A stretch of 64,000 nt of DNA from Pontibacter sp. SGAir0037 (GTDB lineage Bacteria; Bacteroidota; Bacteroidia; Cytophagales; Hymenobacteraceae), in NCBI RefSeq assembly GCF_005491705.1, contig NZ_CP028092.1, positions 3,596,001 to 3,660,000 on the forward strand, read 5' to 3'. Position numbers and translations under genes: made by a program. Every line of letters starts with the position of its first letter. Positions within the stretch are counted from its first letter, which is position 1. Of the stretch, positions 54,453 to 63,937 are shown piece after piece. The notes beneath the pieces were generated by a model that worked only from the letters and a program-made list of their open reading frames with translations, was not told the DNA's origin and made no database searches.

Positions 54453-54489
54453 TATATACAGATAACGACATCGAAACAAAAAAACAACT

Positions 54490-54963
54490 ATGGAAAAACT
54501 AACTAAGATTGGATTAGAGAAAGAGGATAGCCGGCAAGTGGCTGCAAAGTTAAATGAGCTTCTGGCCAATTATCATATATATTATCAGAACCTGCGTGGC
54601 TTTCATTGGAATATAAAAGGTATTTATTTCTTTCAGTTGCACGCCAAGTTCGAAGAGCTTTATAATAATGCATTAACTAAGATTGATGCCATTGCCGAAC
54701 GTATTCTGACAATTGGGCAGCAGCCGCTACATACTTTCTCTGACTATACACGTGTATCTAGTGTCAGAGAAACAGCAAATGTTAGCGATGGCAAAGAGGC
54801 AGTAGCTGCCACAGCCGAAGGTCTTCGCACATTGCTGGGGCTGGAGCGTGAGATATTAACACTGGCTTCTGAGACCGGCGACGAAGGTACGGTTGGCCTT
54901 ATCAGCGAAGATATCAACGAGAACGAAAAAACACTCTGGATGCTGAACGCATTTTTGAGCTAA
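54490..54963 (+). CDS. dps: Dps-family ferritin-like DNA protection protein
   Basis: 157 residues, the normal Dps length. Ferroxidase-centre segments: NYHIYYQNLRGFHWNIKGIY (His/Asp/Glu ligands), FQLHAKFEELYNNALTKIDA and IAERILTIGQQPLHTFSDY. Oxidises Fe(II) with H2O2 and coats or guards DNA. Controlled by OxyR if the upstream site is real. ATG 54490. Confidence 0.97.
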   Translation: MEKLTKIGLEKEDSRQVAAKLNELLANYHIYYQNLRGFHWNIKGIYFFQLHAKFEELYNNALTKIDAIAERILTIGQQPLHTFSDYTRVSSVRETANVSDGKEAVAATAEGLRTLLGLEREILTLASETGDEGTVGLISEDINENEKTLWMLNAFLS

Positions 54964-54969
54964 GATTTT

Positions 54970-55107
54970 TGAGACACAAGTATTAAGACACAGCAGATAA
55001 GACTTCCCCCTAATGCAGAAACTGCATCTAAAGGTCGGAACAGAAGCATGATATTATTCTATACTTTTGAAAGTCATATGTCTTACATCCTATGTCCTGT
55101 GTCTTTA
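54970..55107 (+). repeat. Degenerate inverted heptamer arrays after dps
   Basis: Left arm 54970-55003 read on the minus strand is GTCTTAT CTGCTGT GTCTTAA TACTTGT GTCTCA; right arm 55073-55107 is GTCATAT GTCTTAC ATCCTAT GTCCTGT GTCTTTA. Both are five 7-base units of the type GTCYTRT in opposite orientation, separated by 69 bases. Complementarity is about 60%, so decayed. It begins seven bases after the dps stop, like the octamer element that begins at the ade stop. Confidence 0.5.
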
Positions 55108-55205
55108 ATTAGAATTATTTATGAGACAGTAGAAAGAGAAATATCCGTTTATAAAGCTCAAACGTCTCACCCAAAATTGTCAAGACAACTTAATTATATA
55201 TAGGA

Positions 55206-55237
55206 AAGCGCCTGCAGTTTCTGCAGGCGTTTTTTTG
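55206..55237 (+). terminator. Terminator downstream of dps
   Basis: GCGCCTGCAG / CTGCAGGCG stem, TTT loop, then seven T on the plus strand; it ends where the proA stop begins. Confidence 0.85.
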
Positions 55238-55238
55238 T

Positions 55239-56489
55239 TTAAGCAGGCCTTACTTGTCCGTTGCCTTTTACCAACCATTTGTAGCTGGTTAGCTCTTCCA
55301 GCCCCATAGGGCCTCGGGCATGCAGCTTTTGGGTGCTAATCCCTATCTCTGCTCCCAATCCAAACTGAGCTCCATCGGTAAAGGCTGTGGAAGCGTTGGC
55401 ATACACAGCAGCTGCATCCACCTTATTCAGGAATATACTGATGTGCTCTTCGCTTTCTGACACGATGGCTTCGCTGTGTTTCGAGCTGTAAGTGGCAATG
55501 TGATTTATGGCTGCCTCCAGGTCACTTACAATTTTTACGGCCATTCTCATAGAAAGAAATTCAGTACCAAAATGCGCTTCGGTTGCCTGCTTTAAGAGCT
55601 CCTGCGGATACTTTCCTTCCAGTACTGCATAGGCAAATTCATCGGCATAGATTTCTACACCGGCTTCGGCCAGAGGGGCGGCCAACACAGGCAGGTCTTG
55701 TATTCTTTCCTGGTGTAATAGCAGGCAATCCAAGGCATTACACACACTTACGCGGCGTGTTTTCGCATTATGCACTATCGCTTTGGCTTTATCCAGGTCA
55801 GCGGTTTCATCTACGTACGTATGTACAATGCCTGCTCCTGTTTCAATAACAGGCACTTTTGCCTGCTGCCTTACATAGTTGATCAATTGCTGGCTTCCCC
55901 TAGGTATCAAAACATCTACATAACCAACAGCCTGTAGTAAAGCCTCTGTCGCAGTTCTGTCAGGTGGCAGCAAGGTGGCTACAGCGGTATTTATACCATG
56001 CCTGGCTAATACCTGGTGTATGACCGAAACAATGGCCTGGTTCGAAAAAGAAGCATCGCTGCCGCCTTTCAAAATGCAGGCGTTACCTGTTTTAAAACAA
56101 AGAGAGAAGACATCGAATGTCACGTTTGGCCTTGCCTCGTAAATAACACCAACTACCCCCATCGGCACCCGCACTTTTGATAGCTGTAATCCATTCGGCA
56201 TCTCCCTTTGCACCAGTACCTCCCTTAGGGGAGAAGCCAGCGCAGCTACATTTCGTATATCTCCTGCAATAGCCTTAATGCGTTGTTCTGTGAGCTTCAG
56301 TCGGTCGTACTTCGGATCATCGGGGCGCATGCGCTCCAGGTCTTTCCTGTTCTCTTCCAGCAGAGTAGGAATTTGCTCTTCTGCAGCCTCTGCCACATCC
56401 AACAAAATAGCAGAAACAGCTTCTTCACTTAAAGCAGTTAACTGTCTGCTGGCTTTCTGCGTTTGCTCAAAAATTGCTTGTAATGCCAT
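55239..56489 (-). CDS. proA: Glutamate-5-semialdehyde dehydrogenase (gamma-glutamyl phosphate reductase)
   Basis: 416 residues of the aldehyde dehydrogenase superfamily. Landmarks: [58 protein letters not shown], and the catalytic Cys in [16 protein letters not shown]. The C-terminus [20 protein letters not shown] is family-typical. Second step of proline synthesis, next to proB in the same direction. Confidence 0.98.
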   Translation of the reverse strand: MALQAIFEQTQKASRQLTALSEEAVSAILLDVAEAAEEQIPTLLEENRKDLERMRPDDPKYDRLKLTEQRIKAIAGDIRNVAALASPLREVLVQREMPNGLQLSKVRVPMGVVGVIYEARPNVTFDVFSLCFKTGNACILKGGSDASFSNQAIVSVIHQVLARHGINTAVATLLPPDRTATEALLQAVGYVDVLIPRGSQQLINYVRQQAKVPVIETGAGIVHTYVDETADLDKAKAIVHNAKTRRVSVCNALDCLLLHQERIQDLPVLAAPLAEAGVEIYADEFAYAVLEGKYPQELLKQATEAHFGTEFLSMRMAVKIVSDLEAAINHIATYSSKHSEAIVSESEEHISIFLNKVDAAAVYANASTAFTDGAQFGLGAEIGISTQKLHARGPMGLEELTSYKWLVKGNGQVRPA

Positions 56490-56601
56490 GGTTGTTCTGC
56501 TTTCTTAACTACAGTAGCTTATCATATATAATCTATTGCTATTCGATTCACGCTGCTTTAGAGTGTTATTTCTGGTTTTTATTTTGGCACAGCACCAGGT
56601 A

Positions 56602-57690
56602 CTAGTGCAATTCAGGGTTCAGGAACAGGTAGTCGTAGTGCACTAACTCCTTCTGGTTCTTCTGCCCGATGCGCTCCGATGCTTTATCAGAGCTGTATTC
56701 TGCCATGCCAATACCTACTTGTTTTCCGGCATCATCTATTATTTTAATTAAATCGCCTTTCTGGAAAGTACCTGTCACCTTTAAAATACCTACAGGTAAC
56801 AGGCTTGTAGCTTTAGCTGAAGTCAGGGCAGCTCTGGCACCTTCGTTTATCTGCACTACACCGTTAGCATAGCTTTCGGAGTGGGCAATCCACTTTTTCT
56901 TGCCAGAAGCGTTCTTCTTCGGAATAAACCTGGTGTTGATTACCTCCTCCTGTAAAAGCTGTGGCAGAATGTTATCTGTTTTACCATTCGCGATATGTAC
57001 GGCTATACCTAATTGAGCCACCTTATGCGCCATGTGACATTTCGTAACCATGCCGCCTCTGCCGAACTGCGAACGTTGCGTGGTTATAAAAGATGAGAAA
57101 CCTGTGGTGGTATGGTCTATCTCCTGAATCACTTCTGAAGCCGCATCTTTTGGATCGCCGTTGTAAATGCCGTTAATATTCGAAAGTATAAGTAGGGCAT
57201 CGGCATTCAGCATAGAAGCAATTAGGCCTGCCAGTTCGTCGTTGTCGGTAAACATGAGTTCTGTAACTGAAATCACATCGTTTTCATTTACAACGGGTAT
57301 AATGTTGTTCTGCAGCAGGATATGGAAACAGTTTTTCATGTTGAGGTAGTGCATCCTGTCCCGGAAATCTTCTTTTGTAACCAGCACCTGCGCACATACC
57401 AGCTCATGCTGCCCAAACAATTCTGAATAGGTATTGATCAGCTTTACCTGTCCCACTGCTGCCAGCAGCTGCCGTGTGGCTACGGCATCAAACTTCTCCG
57501 ATACCTTTACCAGGCTTCTGCCCGAAGCCACTGCTCCCGACGACACCACAATCACCTCCCGCCCTTGTTTTTTCAGTGCTGCTATCTGGTCCACTAAGTG
57601 CTGTATGCGGCTGTAATCAGGCATGCCATCTGCCTGCGCCAATACATTTGAGCCGATCTTAATTACAATTCTTTTATAAGGTAGTGCCAT
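56602..57690 (-). CDS. proB: Glutamate 5-kinase with PUA domain
   Basis: 362 residues. Amino-acid kinase core: RIVIKIGSNVLAQ, VIVVSSGAVASGRSLV, NIIPVVNENDVISVTE, FGRGGMVTKCHMAHKVAQLG. A PUA domain follows (~residues 275-355, LPVGILKVTGTFQKGDLIKI). First step of proline synthesis from glutamate. Upstream of proA by 112 bases, probable operon proB-proA. Confidence 0.97.
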   Translation of the reverse strand: MALPYKRIVIKIGSNVLAQADGMPDYSRIQHLVDQIAALKKQGREVIVVSSGAVASGRSLVKVSEKFDAVATRQLLAAVGQVKLINTYSELFGQHELVCAQVLVTKEDFRDRMHYLNMKNCFHILLQNNIIPVVNENDVISVTELMFTDNDELAGLIASMLNADALLILSNINGIYNGDPKDAASEVIQEIDHTTTGFSSFITTQRSQFGRGGMVTKCHMAHKVAQLGIAVHIANGKTDNILPQLLQEEVINTRFIPKKNASGKKKWIAHSESYANGVVQINEGARAALTSAKATSLLPVGILKVTGTFQKGDLIKIIDDAGKQVGIGMAEYSSDKASERIGQKNQKELVHYDYLFLNPELH

Positions 57691-57784
57691 GGTATTTGCC
57701 GATGAGTTGCTAATCCAGCACCAGCTACTTCATCATTTCTTTAAATTTCAAGACCTAATGTTAAAAAGGTTATAGCAGAAAACA

Positions 57785-57816
57785 AAACGGCCTGCTATTT
57801 TCATAGCAGGCCGTTT
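57785..57816. terminator. Terminator between rny and proB
   Basis: AAACGGCCTGCTA (57785-57797) pairs with TAGCAGGCCGTTT (57804-57816), six-base loop. On the minus strand it lies after rny and carries a T run. Confidence 0.9.
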
Positions 57817-57839
57817 AACCTTAATTAATATCAACTTCC

Positions 57840-59405
57840 TTATTTGGCATAGCTGATGGCTCTCATCTCACGGATAACACAGATCTTGATCTGGCCAGGA
57901 TACTGCATCTCTTTTTCGATTTTCTGTGAGATATCAAATGATAGTTGGGCTGCTTTCTCATCGGTTACATTGTCGGCATCTACCATTACACGTAATTCGC
58001 GACCTGCTTGTATGGCGTAGCACTGGTTTACACCATCAAACGAAACAGCTGCTTCTTCTAAATCTTTCAGGCGCTTGATATACGACTCCATTATTTCGCG
58101 GCGTGCACCTGGTCTTGAACCAGAAATAGCATCACAGGCCTGAATGAGAGGAGAAATCATAGCGGTCATTTCCACTTCGTCGTGGTGAGCACCGATGGCA
58201 TTGCAAACATCCGGATGCTCTTTGTATTTTTTCGCCAGTTCCATACCAATAATGGCGTGTGGCAACTCAGGTTCTTCTGTAGTTACTTTTCCAATATCGT
58301 GTAACAGGCCGGCACGTTTAGCATGTTTTACATTCAGCCCAAGCTCTGCCGCCATGGTAGCACAAAGGTTCGCCACCTCGCGCGAGTGCTGCAGCAGGTT
58401 CTGACCGTAAGAAGAGCGGAAACGCATACGACCTACCATCTTGATCAGTTCCGGGTGTAGCCCGTGTATACCTAAATCTATGGCAGTGCGCTCTCCGATT
58501 TCCACAATTTCTTCGTCGATGTTTTTACGGGTTTTGGCCACCACTTCCTCAATACGGGCCGGGTGAATACGCCCATCGGCTACCAGGCGGTGCAACGATA
58601 AACGTGCTACCTCGCGGCGAACCGGATCAAAACCAGAGATAATGATAGCCTCTGGCGTATCGTCTACAATAATTTCAACACCGGTAGCCGCCTCTAAAGC
58701 ACGGATGTTACGGCCTTCACGACCAATAATCTTACCTTTGATGTCGTCGCTCTCTATGTTGAAAACGGAAACACAGTTTTCGATGGCATGCTCAGCAGCA
58801 GTACGCTGAATGGTTTCCACCACGATCTTTTTAGCTTCTTTGGTTGCGGTAAGTTTGGCCTGAGCTACAATGTCTTTTACATAAGAAGAGGCATGCGACT
58901 GAGCTTCGCTTTTCAGGGCTTCCACTAATTGCTCACGGGCTTCAGCAGCTGTTAAACCGGCAATGCGCTCTAACTGTGCCACCACTTCATTGTGCTGGTG
59001 CTCTACTTCTTCTTTGCGCTTTTTAAGGCCTTCCAATTGCTGGGTAAGCGTTTCTTTTTCTTTATCCAGTTCTGTTTCGCGGCGCTTGGTTTGCTCCATT
59101 TGCTTGGCAACATGCTGCTCACGCTGCTTTACCTTATTTTCATTCTGGATAATGATGTTTTTCTTCTTGTTTACCTCTTCCTCAAACTCTGATTTAAGGC
59201 GAAGATATTTTTCTTTTGCTTCGAGAATACGGTCTTTTTTAAGACTTTCAGCACTGAGTTCAGCTTCGCGTACAATAGATTTCGCTTTCAGACGTGCAGC
59301 TTCCTCCTGCTGCTTATAAAGCTTAAGCAGCATCACCCGTCCTATGTAAACGCCCACACCGAGCGCCACTATAGCGGTTAATAAAATGTAAAGAATATTG
59401 GGCAT
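57840..59405 (-). CDS. rny: Ribonuclease Y
   Basis: 521 residues. N-terminal membrane helix ([20 protein letters not shown]), a long Lys/Glu-rich coiled coil (~residues 30-190), a KH domain ([40 protein letters not shown]), then an HD domain with HD pair and metal ligands in [18 protein letters not shown] and [11 protein letters not shown]. Membrane-tethered endoribonuclease that begins mRNA decay. Downstream of zapA on the same strand; a possible structured RNA lies between. Confidence 0.98.
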   Translation of the reverse strand: MPNILYILLTAIVALGVGVYIGRVMLLKLYKQQEEAARLKAKSIVREAELSAESLKKDRILEAKEKYLRLKSEFEEEVNKKKNIIIQNENKVKQREQHVAKQMEQTKRRETELDKEKETLTQQLEGLKKRKEEVEHQHNEVVAQLERIAGLTAAEAREQLVEALKSEAQSHASSYVKDIVAQAKLTATKEAKKIVVETIQRTAAEHAIENCVSVFNIESDDIKGKIIGREGRNIRALEAATGVEIIVDDTPEAIIISGFDPVRREVARLSLHRLVADGRIHPARIEEVVAKTRKNIDEEIVEIGERTAIDLGIHGLHPELIKMVGRMRFRSSYGQNLLQHSREVANLCATMAAELGLNVKHAKRAGLLHDIGKVTTEEPELPHAIIGMELAKKYKEHPDVCNAIGAHHDEVEMTAMISPLIQACDAISGSRPGARREIMESYIKRLKDLEEAAVSFDGVNQCYAIQAGRELRVMVDADNVTDEKAAQLSFDISQKIEKEMQYPGQIKICVIREMRAISYAK

Positions 59406-59424
59406 AACTATAAGCTTTTATGGT

Positions 59425-59532
59425 TGATAAAAACTATAGCAGCACCTGCAGAGGACATTATTATGGCTGTAGGCCGAAATCGAGTTGTATAAGCCCAGTA
59501 GTAAACAGGAAAGCTGTTTGCTGCTCGAGCAG
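59425..59532 (-). ncRNA. Candidate structured RNA (6S-like) between zapA and rny
   Basis: A 127-base gap between zapA and rny. On the minus strand AGCAGCA (59525-59519) pairs with TGCTGCT (59444-59438), enclosing 74 bases with smaller hairpins (AAACAG/CTGTTT and GGCT/AGCC), and is followed by ATAGTTTTTATC, a T-rich tail. In many bacteria 6S RNA lies beside zapA. No sequence-level 6S signature was confirmed, and no TAnnTTTG promoter was found ahead of it. Confidence 0.3.
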
Positions 59533-59817
59533 TTACTTCGTTGATGATAAAAGGTCGTCGAGCACGTTAAGTTGCTGGTCTACCTGAGAGATATGCTGTT
59601 CTCTCTCCTCTTCCAGTTTAAGTTTCTCTACCATGGTTTCAAAGGCTACCATCGCTAAAAGATCCTGCTTATCCTGTATACCAAACTGGTCTTTAAAAAA
59701 GCGTAAGCGCTCATTTAAGACCTTACCAACTATACGAAGCCTTTCTTCTTCTTCTTCCTTCACACGCATCGGATACTCGCGTTCCGCGATGCGAATCTTA
59801 ATTGCTAATTCACCCAT
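59533..59817 (-). CDS. zapA: Cell division protein ZapA
   Basis: 94 residues. N-terminal globular part (AIKIRIAEREYPMRVKEEEE, LRIVGKVLNERLRFFKDQFG) and a C-terminal helix for coiled-coil tetramer formation (FETMVEKLKLEEEREQHISQ). Promotes FtsZ ring assembly at mid-cell. Follows the coiled-coil gene and pheT; the next gene is rny. Confidence 0.93.
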   Translation of the reverse strand: MGELAIKIRIAEREYPMRVKEEEEERLRIVGKVLNERLRFFKDQFGIQDKQDLLAMVAFETMVEKLKLEEEREQHISQVDQQLNVLDDLLSSTK

Positions 59818-59916
59818 CCGTTGCGTTTTTTATAGTTTAATGTTTACCTATCCGTTAGTTGCTGTAAGAGGAAGATCGGCCGGCTCTGGCTTATTTATCT
59901 CCTTCAGTTTCACCTT

Positions 59917-60213
59917 CTAATCCTGTAAGTAAGCAATACACTTATCGATTTCTCTGATGTATTCGTTTAACTTCAGCTTTAATTCTGTCGAATTTGCAGT
60001 GTTTCCTGCTATCGTGTCTACAATTTTAACAATATTCTCTTGATTTTGAAAATTTTTTATTTGTTGTTCTTTTTCTTCTACAAGAGATTCGAGGAACTTT
60101 ATCTCCTCCTGCGCCTGCTCCAGGCGCTGTTGCGCATCGGCATACCGGGCTAAAAGTTTTCTGACTCTCGCCTCGATCACCTGTAATTGCTGCACTTGCT
60201 TTTCCTTCGCCAT
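59917..60213 (-). CDS. Coiled-coil hypothetical protein between pheT and zapA
   Basis: 98 residues, almost all helical and heptad-like: VQQLQVIEARVRKLLARYAD, QQRLEQAQEEIKFLESLVEE, KEQQIKNFQNQENIVKIVDT, ending NEYIREIDKCIAYLQD. No membrane segment. The ATG is one base after the pheT stop region, so it is translationally tied to pheT. Position next to zapA suggests a cell-division role like ZapB, but this is inference. Confidence 0.8.
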   Translation of the reverse strand: MAKEKQVQQLQVIEARVRKLLARYADAQQRLEQAQEEIKFLESLVEEKEQQIKNFQNQENIVKIVDTIAGNTANSTELKLKLNEYIREIDKCIAYLQD

Positions 60214-60214
60214 A

Positions 60215-62626
60215 TTATTTGCGGATAAAGGCTCCCAGTTGTTTTTCGAACTGCTGCATCAGGCGGTTCATCGTGGCGTCAATCACCTTATCGGTTAAGG
60301 TCTGTTGTTTGTCGAGCAAGGTAAAACTAATTGCATAAGCTTTCTTACCGGCTTCAATCTTATCACCTTCGTATACATCGAACACGTTGATATCCTGCAA
60401 CAGCTTACGCTCGGTGCGGAAAGCAATTTGCTTTACCTGGTCAAACGATACGTTCTTATCCAGCACAAGCGACAGATCGCGGCGCACTTCCGGAAACTTC
60501 GGAAGCTCTTCAGCCACCAGGCTGCTCTTGTACTTCTTCAGTAGATAGTCCCAGTTCAGCTCTGCATACCACACCTGCTCTTTCACGTCCAGGGATCTGG
60601 CCATTTTTGCATCCAATAACCCCAACTGTGCTACAACGGTTCCGTTTTTCACATAGCTGATTCCCTGGCTAACATAGCTGTTTGGCTCCAGCGGTTGCGA
60701 TTCGTAGTCGGCGGCATTTAGTTTGTGCAGCACATTTTGCACTACACCAGCCAGGCTATGGAAGACTGCTTTAGCGCTTGGCTGTTGCCAGCTTTCGGCA
60801 GTCATGTTACCTGTTACAAACAGGCTCAGCTTTACACTCTCCTTATATTTACCCTCCTGCTGCTCGTATATTTTGCCCAGCTCATATACCTTTAAATCTT
60901 TCTGCCGGCGGTTGATGTTACGACGCAGTACCTCCAAGCCGGAGAATACCATTGATTTGCGCAGCACATCCAGGTCTTCTGAATTATAGTTTACTACCTG
61001 CACCAGCCCCTCTGTGTCGCCAGTAGCCTCAAAATACTTTGAGTTGGTAATAGAGTTGGTAATAATTTCATGGAACCCGTTTGCCGAAATATAATCCAAG
61101 ATGGTTTGGGTGATGTGCTCCGGGTCTGGTTTCGGGAAGTTAGCCAGGAATGTAGAAGCCATGTGCTCGCTTACCTCTATGTTGTTAAAGCCATAGATGC
61201 GTAATACTTCCTCTACCACATCTGCCTCACGGGTTACGTCCACTTTAAAAGGCGGCACAGACAAAGTAAGATGCGTTTCTGTTTCACCTGTTACCTCTAC
61301 TTCCAGGTCTGTCAGTATTTTCCTGATACGTTCAGCGCCAATTTCTTTCCCCATTAAGCGGTGAATGCGATCAATGCTTACCGTTATCTCCTGGTTCCGG
61401 AAAGGCACTGGATATACATCTACAATTTCTGAGCTAATCTCCCCACCAGCAATCTCCTGCACGAGCAGGGCAGCACGCTTCAGGGCATAAATAACCATAT
61501 TCGGATCGGTGCCACGTTCGAAGCGGAAAGAGGCATCGGTTTTAAGCCCATGCACCTGCCCTGTTTTACGCACCGTATCCGGTGAGAAATAAGCGCTTTC
61601 AATAAAAATAGAGGTAGTACTCTCTGATACTCCAGAAGCCTTACCACCAAACACACCGCCTATCGCCATGGGCTCTTCGGCATTACAGATCATCAGGTCA
61701 GTCGCCTTCAGTTTGCGCTCCACCCCATCCAGTGTTACAAAAGGAGTATTATCTTCTACTGTTTTAACAACAATCTTATTTCCTTTAATCTGTTCGGTAT
61801 CGAAGGCATGCAGAGGCTGCCCTAACTCGTGTAGCACATAATTGGTAATATCTACCAGATTGTTGATGGGCGACAAGCCGATGGCGCGCAGGCTTTTCTG
61901 CAGCCATTCCGGCGATGGCCCTACCTTTACACCCGACACGGTAACACCGGCATAACGCGGGCAAGCAGCTGTATTTTCTACCACTACCTCTATCGTTCTG
62001 GAAGTGTTATCAACCTTAAAGTTTTCTACAGATGGCAAAATAGCCTTCGCATCCAGCAGCGCCTGCAAATCGCGGGCAACACCGTAGTGTGAAGCAGCAT
62101 CTGCACGGTTAGGCGTAAGGCCAATTTCGAAAACAGCATCTGGGTTCAGACCGAAGTATTCAGCAGCAGGCGTGCCGTTCGGCAAGTCTGTATCCAGTAC
62201 TATAATACCTGCATGCGAGGTTCCGATGCCTATCTCATCTTCGGCACAAATCATACCTTCCGATACAGCACCTCTAATCTTCGACTTTTTTATTTTAAAA
62301 GGCTCGCCACCTGTAGGGTATAAGGTACTGTTTACCGTTGCTACCACTACCTTCTGGCCGGCAGCCACGTTAGGAGCCCCACATACTATATTGCTTGGTG
62401 TATCTGTACCAATATCTACGGTTGTTACGCTTAAGCGGTCTGCATCCGGATGGCGCTCACAGGTTAGCACCTCTCCGATCACAATCCCTTCCAGGCCACC
62501 ATCTACGGCCTCTATGGCATGAATACCTTCCACTTCCAGGCCAGCGCCTGTTAGCAGTGCCCCTACTTCTTCAGCAGGTTTATCTATGTTTATAAGTTGC
62601 TTAAGCCAGTCGTACGAAATCAGCAT
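60215..62626 (-). CDS. pheT: Phenylalanine--tRNA ligase subunit beta
   Basis: 803 residues, the usual bacterial size. In order: tRNA-binding OB domain (VIGEVLTCERHPDADRLSVT), B3/4 domain with GLTPNRADAASHYGVARDLQ, B5, the central YDFNNIEV-like IYGFNNIEVSEHMAS catalytic-like part, and the C-terminal ferredoxin-fold anticodon-binding domain (FPEVRRDLSLVLDKNVSFDQ). Forms the alpha2beta2 enzyme with PheS, which is not in the window. Followed by the coiled-coil gene. Confidence 0.98.
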   Translation of the reverse strand: MLISYDWLKQLINIDKPAEEVGALLTGAGLEVEGIHAIEAVDGGLEGIVIGEVLTCERHPDADRLSVTTVDIGTDTPSNIVCGAPNVAAGQKVVVATVNSTLYPTGGEPFKIKKSKIRGAVSEGMICAEDEIGIGTSHAGIIVLDTDLPNGTPAAEYFGLNPDAVFEIGLTPNRADAASHYGVARDLQALLDAKAILPSVENFKVDNTSRTIEVVVENTAACPRYAGVTVSGVKVGPSPEWLQKSLRAIGLSPINNLVDITNYVLHELGQPLHAFDTEQIKGNKIVVKTVEDNTPFVTLDGVERKLKATDLMICNAEEPMAIGGVFGGKASGVSESTTSIFIESAYFSPDTVRKTGQVHGLKTDASFRFERGTDPNMVIYALKRAALLVQEIAGGEISSEIVDVYPVPFRNQEITVSIDRIHRLMGKEIGAERIRKILTDLEVEVTGETETHLTLSVPPFKVDVTREADVVEEVLRIYGFNNIEVSEHMASTFLANFPKPDPEHITQTILDYISANGFHEIITNSITNSKYFEATGDTEGLVQVVNYNSEDLDVLRKSMVFSGLEVLRRNINRRQKDLKVYELGKIYEQQEGKYKESVKLSLFVTGNMTAESWQQPSAKAVFHSLAGVVQNVLHKLNAADYESQPLEPNSYVSQGISYVKNGTVVAQLGLLDAKMARSLDVKEQVWYAELNWDYLLKKYKSSLVAEELPKFPEVRRDLSLVLDKNVSFDQVKQIAFRTERKLLQDINVFDVYEGDKIEAGKKAYAISFTLLDKQQTLTDKVIDATMNRLMQQFEKQLGAFIRK

Positions 62627-62681
62627 ATCTTTTTCTGTTGATGATATAGCAGGGCAATTCGTTCTGTTAGTGCCCGAATCT

Positions 62682-62689
62682 CAAAATTA
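62682..62689 (-). promoter_or_regulatory. -7 promoter element of pheT
   Basis: Minus-strand TAATTTTG matches TAnnTTTG. The predicted ~50-base leader contains a GGGCA / TGCCC hairpin. The -33 element is unclear. Confidence 0.45.
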
Positions 62690-63016
62690 AGGATTTAATC
62701 TGTAATGGGATAAAATTTGACAAAGGACTGTTAGATTTCGTGACAAAGAACTATTTGACTTTTTGATATAGTAGTTAGCCAGAAAGCTTACTCAGAAACT
62801 GCTTTTTGTAAAATAAAATTTATAAATAATGAAGCAGAAATGGTCTCTGCTCTCAATTAAAATGTAGAAAAAAGGTATTCAGCTTCTGGCGCTTGACTTC
62901 TAAATTGAAGAAACATTAAAGCAGCTAATTTAACCTATCCTATTTCTTTTATCCTCTATTACACAATATTTTGTCACAGAGCCTTATATATAATAGTACC
63001 TTGTCAAAACGGAAAC
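62690..63016. other. AT-rich spacer upstream of pheT
   Basis: About 330 bases without a gene. It contains an imperfect direct repeat of 17 bases (62719-62735 and 62742-62758, three mismatches, 23-base period) and otherwise AT-rich unique sequence. Confidence 0.6.
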
Positions 63017-63634
63017 CTACTGCTTCTCATACACCTTCTCCCCAGCAGGAATTGCGACAGTTAAATGGTTGTCTCGGGGTGGAACAGGACATACATACTC
63101 ACCGTTGTAGGCGCAGAAAGGACTATAAGCACGGTTAAAATCGAGGGTGATAGTCTTAGGGTTTTCTTTAAAAGGCACATCCAAATAGCGGCCACCACCA
63201 TAGGTCTCAAAGCCGTTGGTTTTATCGGTGAAAGGTACAAAGAACGCTTCTTCCTCTGCTTTCACTTTCTTATATAGTGTTAACTTCTGCGCCTGCCCCT
63301 CTATCTGGAAAGATGCAACGGCATAGCGCAGGTAAGCTTCGGAACTACCATTGGTCATAGGCATGTGCAGCGTATCTTTCTGCGCGAACTCCTGCACTTC
63401 GGCTTTTATGCGGTAATCGAGGTTAGGCTCGTAATACACCAGATTCTTAAAAGCTTTTCGGTCTTCCTCCTCAAAAGGGCTATTCGCCCTGCTCCGGAAC
63501 GATAAATCTTTTTCTTCCCGCTCTTTCTGCAGCGGCAAGAGATAGTTATCGTCACTTAACAGCGACTCACTTATAAAATACACCAATACCAAGGCAATAC
63601 CAGCAAATATGATCAGCTTAAAAGGGCGCTTCAT
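63017..63634 (-). CDS. DUF1684 domain protein
   Basis: 205 residues from ATG 63634. N-terminal membrane anchor (MKRPFKLIIFAGIALVLVYF), then the DUF1684 core: FRSRANSPFEEEDRKAFKNL, SSEAYLRYAVASFQIEGQAQ, YGGGRYLDVPFKENPKTITL, and FNRAYSPFCAYNGEYVCPVPP, where the last block is the family signature. Function unknown. The frame also extends to 63682 but the added residues precede the anchor and are not family-like. Confidence 0.93.
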   Translation of the reverse strand: MKRPFKLIIFAGIALVLVYFISESLLSDDNYLLPLQKEREEKDLSFRSRANSPFEEEDRKAFKNLVYYEPNLDYRIKAEVQEFAQKDTLHMPMTNGSSEAYLRYAVASFQIEGQAQKLTLYKKVKAEEEAFFVPFTDKTNGFETYGGGRYLDVPFKENPKTITLDFNRAYSPFCAYNGEYVCPVPPRDNHLTVAIPAGEKVYEKQ

Positions 63635-63937
63635 GTACAATACACAATTTAGATTTAAGCAAAGTTCGGAATTTTTGAGCAAGGAAAGAGGGCTAAGTTT
63701 AAATCTATTAATCCTAAAAAGACAATAAATATGTTACGCCCTCTATTATATATACTGTACGCGGATTTAAATTTGAACTTTATATTGAAAAGCTGATTAC
63801 CCATGCAACCTGGTGCTTCTTGTTTAACAGCTAAACGAAGTTCAGGAACTGGTATTACGTATGTAACTGTATCAGCTCTTACACCTATTACTGAAAGTTT
63901 ATAAAAACAAAAGCATGCTTTAAAAAGTAGAACTACT
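63635..63937. other. Divergent intergenic region near the right edge
   Basis: About 300 AT-rich bases between the DUF1684 gene and the YwbE-like gene. A 112-codon minus-strand frame (63655-63993) overlaps the YwbE start and has no family resemblance. I see no gene. Confidence 0.5.
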
